A DNA stretch of 64,000 nt, taken from CAZKGE01 sp964541695 (GTDB lineage Bacteria; Bacillota; Clostridia; Christensenellales; CAG-138). Made by a program: the position numbers and the translations under genes. Positions 63,998-64,000 of the stretch are shown here, piece by piece; position 1 is the first letter of the stretch; every line of letters begins with the position of its first letter. The stretch covers positions 1 to 64,000 of the forward strand of contig CAZIRB010000003.1 of the NCBI GenBank assembly GCA_964541695.1, given 5' to 3'. The notes under the pieces were generated by a model. It saw only the letters and a list, made by a program, of their open reading frames with translations, had not been told where the DNA came from and did not search any database.

Positions 63998-64000
63998 GCC

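Overview
The window is a high-GC fragment of an anaerobic, low-redundancy bacterial genome that looks like a member of the Clostridia (Bacillota). Evidence: Gram-positive-style strong Shine-Dalgarno sites, a T-box leader ahead of pheST, a Re-citrate-synthase-type enzyme, a YtrA-type GntR/ABC operon, an [NiFe] hydrogenase maturation operon and many U-tract terminators. Three N runs (4683-4782, 17640-17649, 33189-33288) show that it is a scaffold from a draft or metagenome assembly. No insertion sequence, integrase, prophage or rRNA was found; the only RNA gene is one tRNA-Arg.

Layout. 1-8233 (minus): hypABFCDE followed in the same direction by two proton-pumping, complex-I-like membrane subunits, so probably an energy-converting hydrogenase locus running off the left edge. 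8450-9545: a broken leucine-rich-repeat lipoprotein gene. 9620-16270: oppABCDF peptide importer with a divergent LysR regulator. 16525-27972: 2-hydroxyacid dehydrogenase, Re-citrate synthase, RpiB, an acyltransferase, a ferritin-like/VIT1 membrane protein, an XdhC protein, a self-regulated GntR-ABC operon and a ComEC-like hydrolase. 27977-34235: T-box, pheST, a zinc-ribbon membrane protein and the pseudouridine-degrading psuKG pair. 34595-47822: glycogen phosphorylase, NlpC/P60 hydrolase, DegV, ECF S component-transketolase-cysteine synthase operon, a NifU-like/GGGtGRT pair, DUF805, YhhN, RmuC and tRNA-Arg. 48091-54563: DUF488, GNAT, a zinc-ribbon membrane protein, and a divergent ArsR/CoA-disulfide-reductase versus split CadA metal-resistance locus. 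55281-63997 (minus): a Thermotoga-type inositol pathway (iolG, iolO, iolN, iolM, uxaE), preceded by a two-gene operon of a HAD-like protein and a circularly permuted phosphoglycerate-mutase-like enzyme.

Most striking items. (1) The protein at 61626-63224 contains both halves of cofactor-independent phosphoglycerate mutase in swapped order, with all metal-ligand spacings preserved: a natural circular permutation. (2) A hairpin repeat at 39401 and 50116 whose arms differ by compensating base changes. (3) Clusters of perfect palindromes fill four intergenic regions. (4) A NifU-like scaffold/GGGtGRT protein pair of unknown role. (5) Several promoter/operator pairs can be read directly, notably for the GntR, ArsR/CadA, LysR/Opp and citrate synthase genes.
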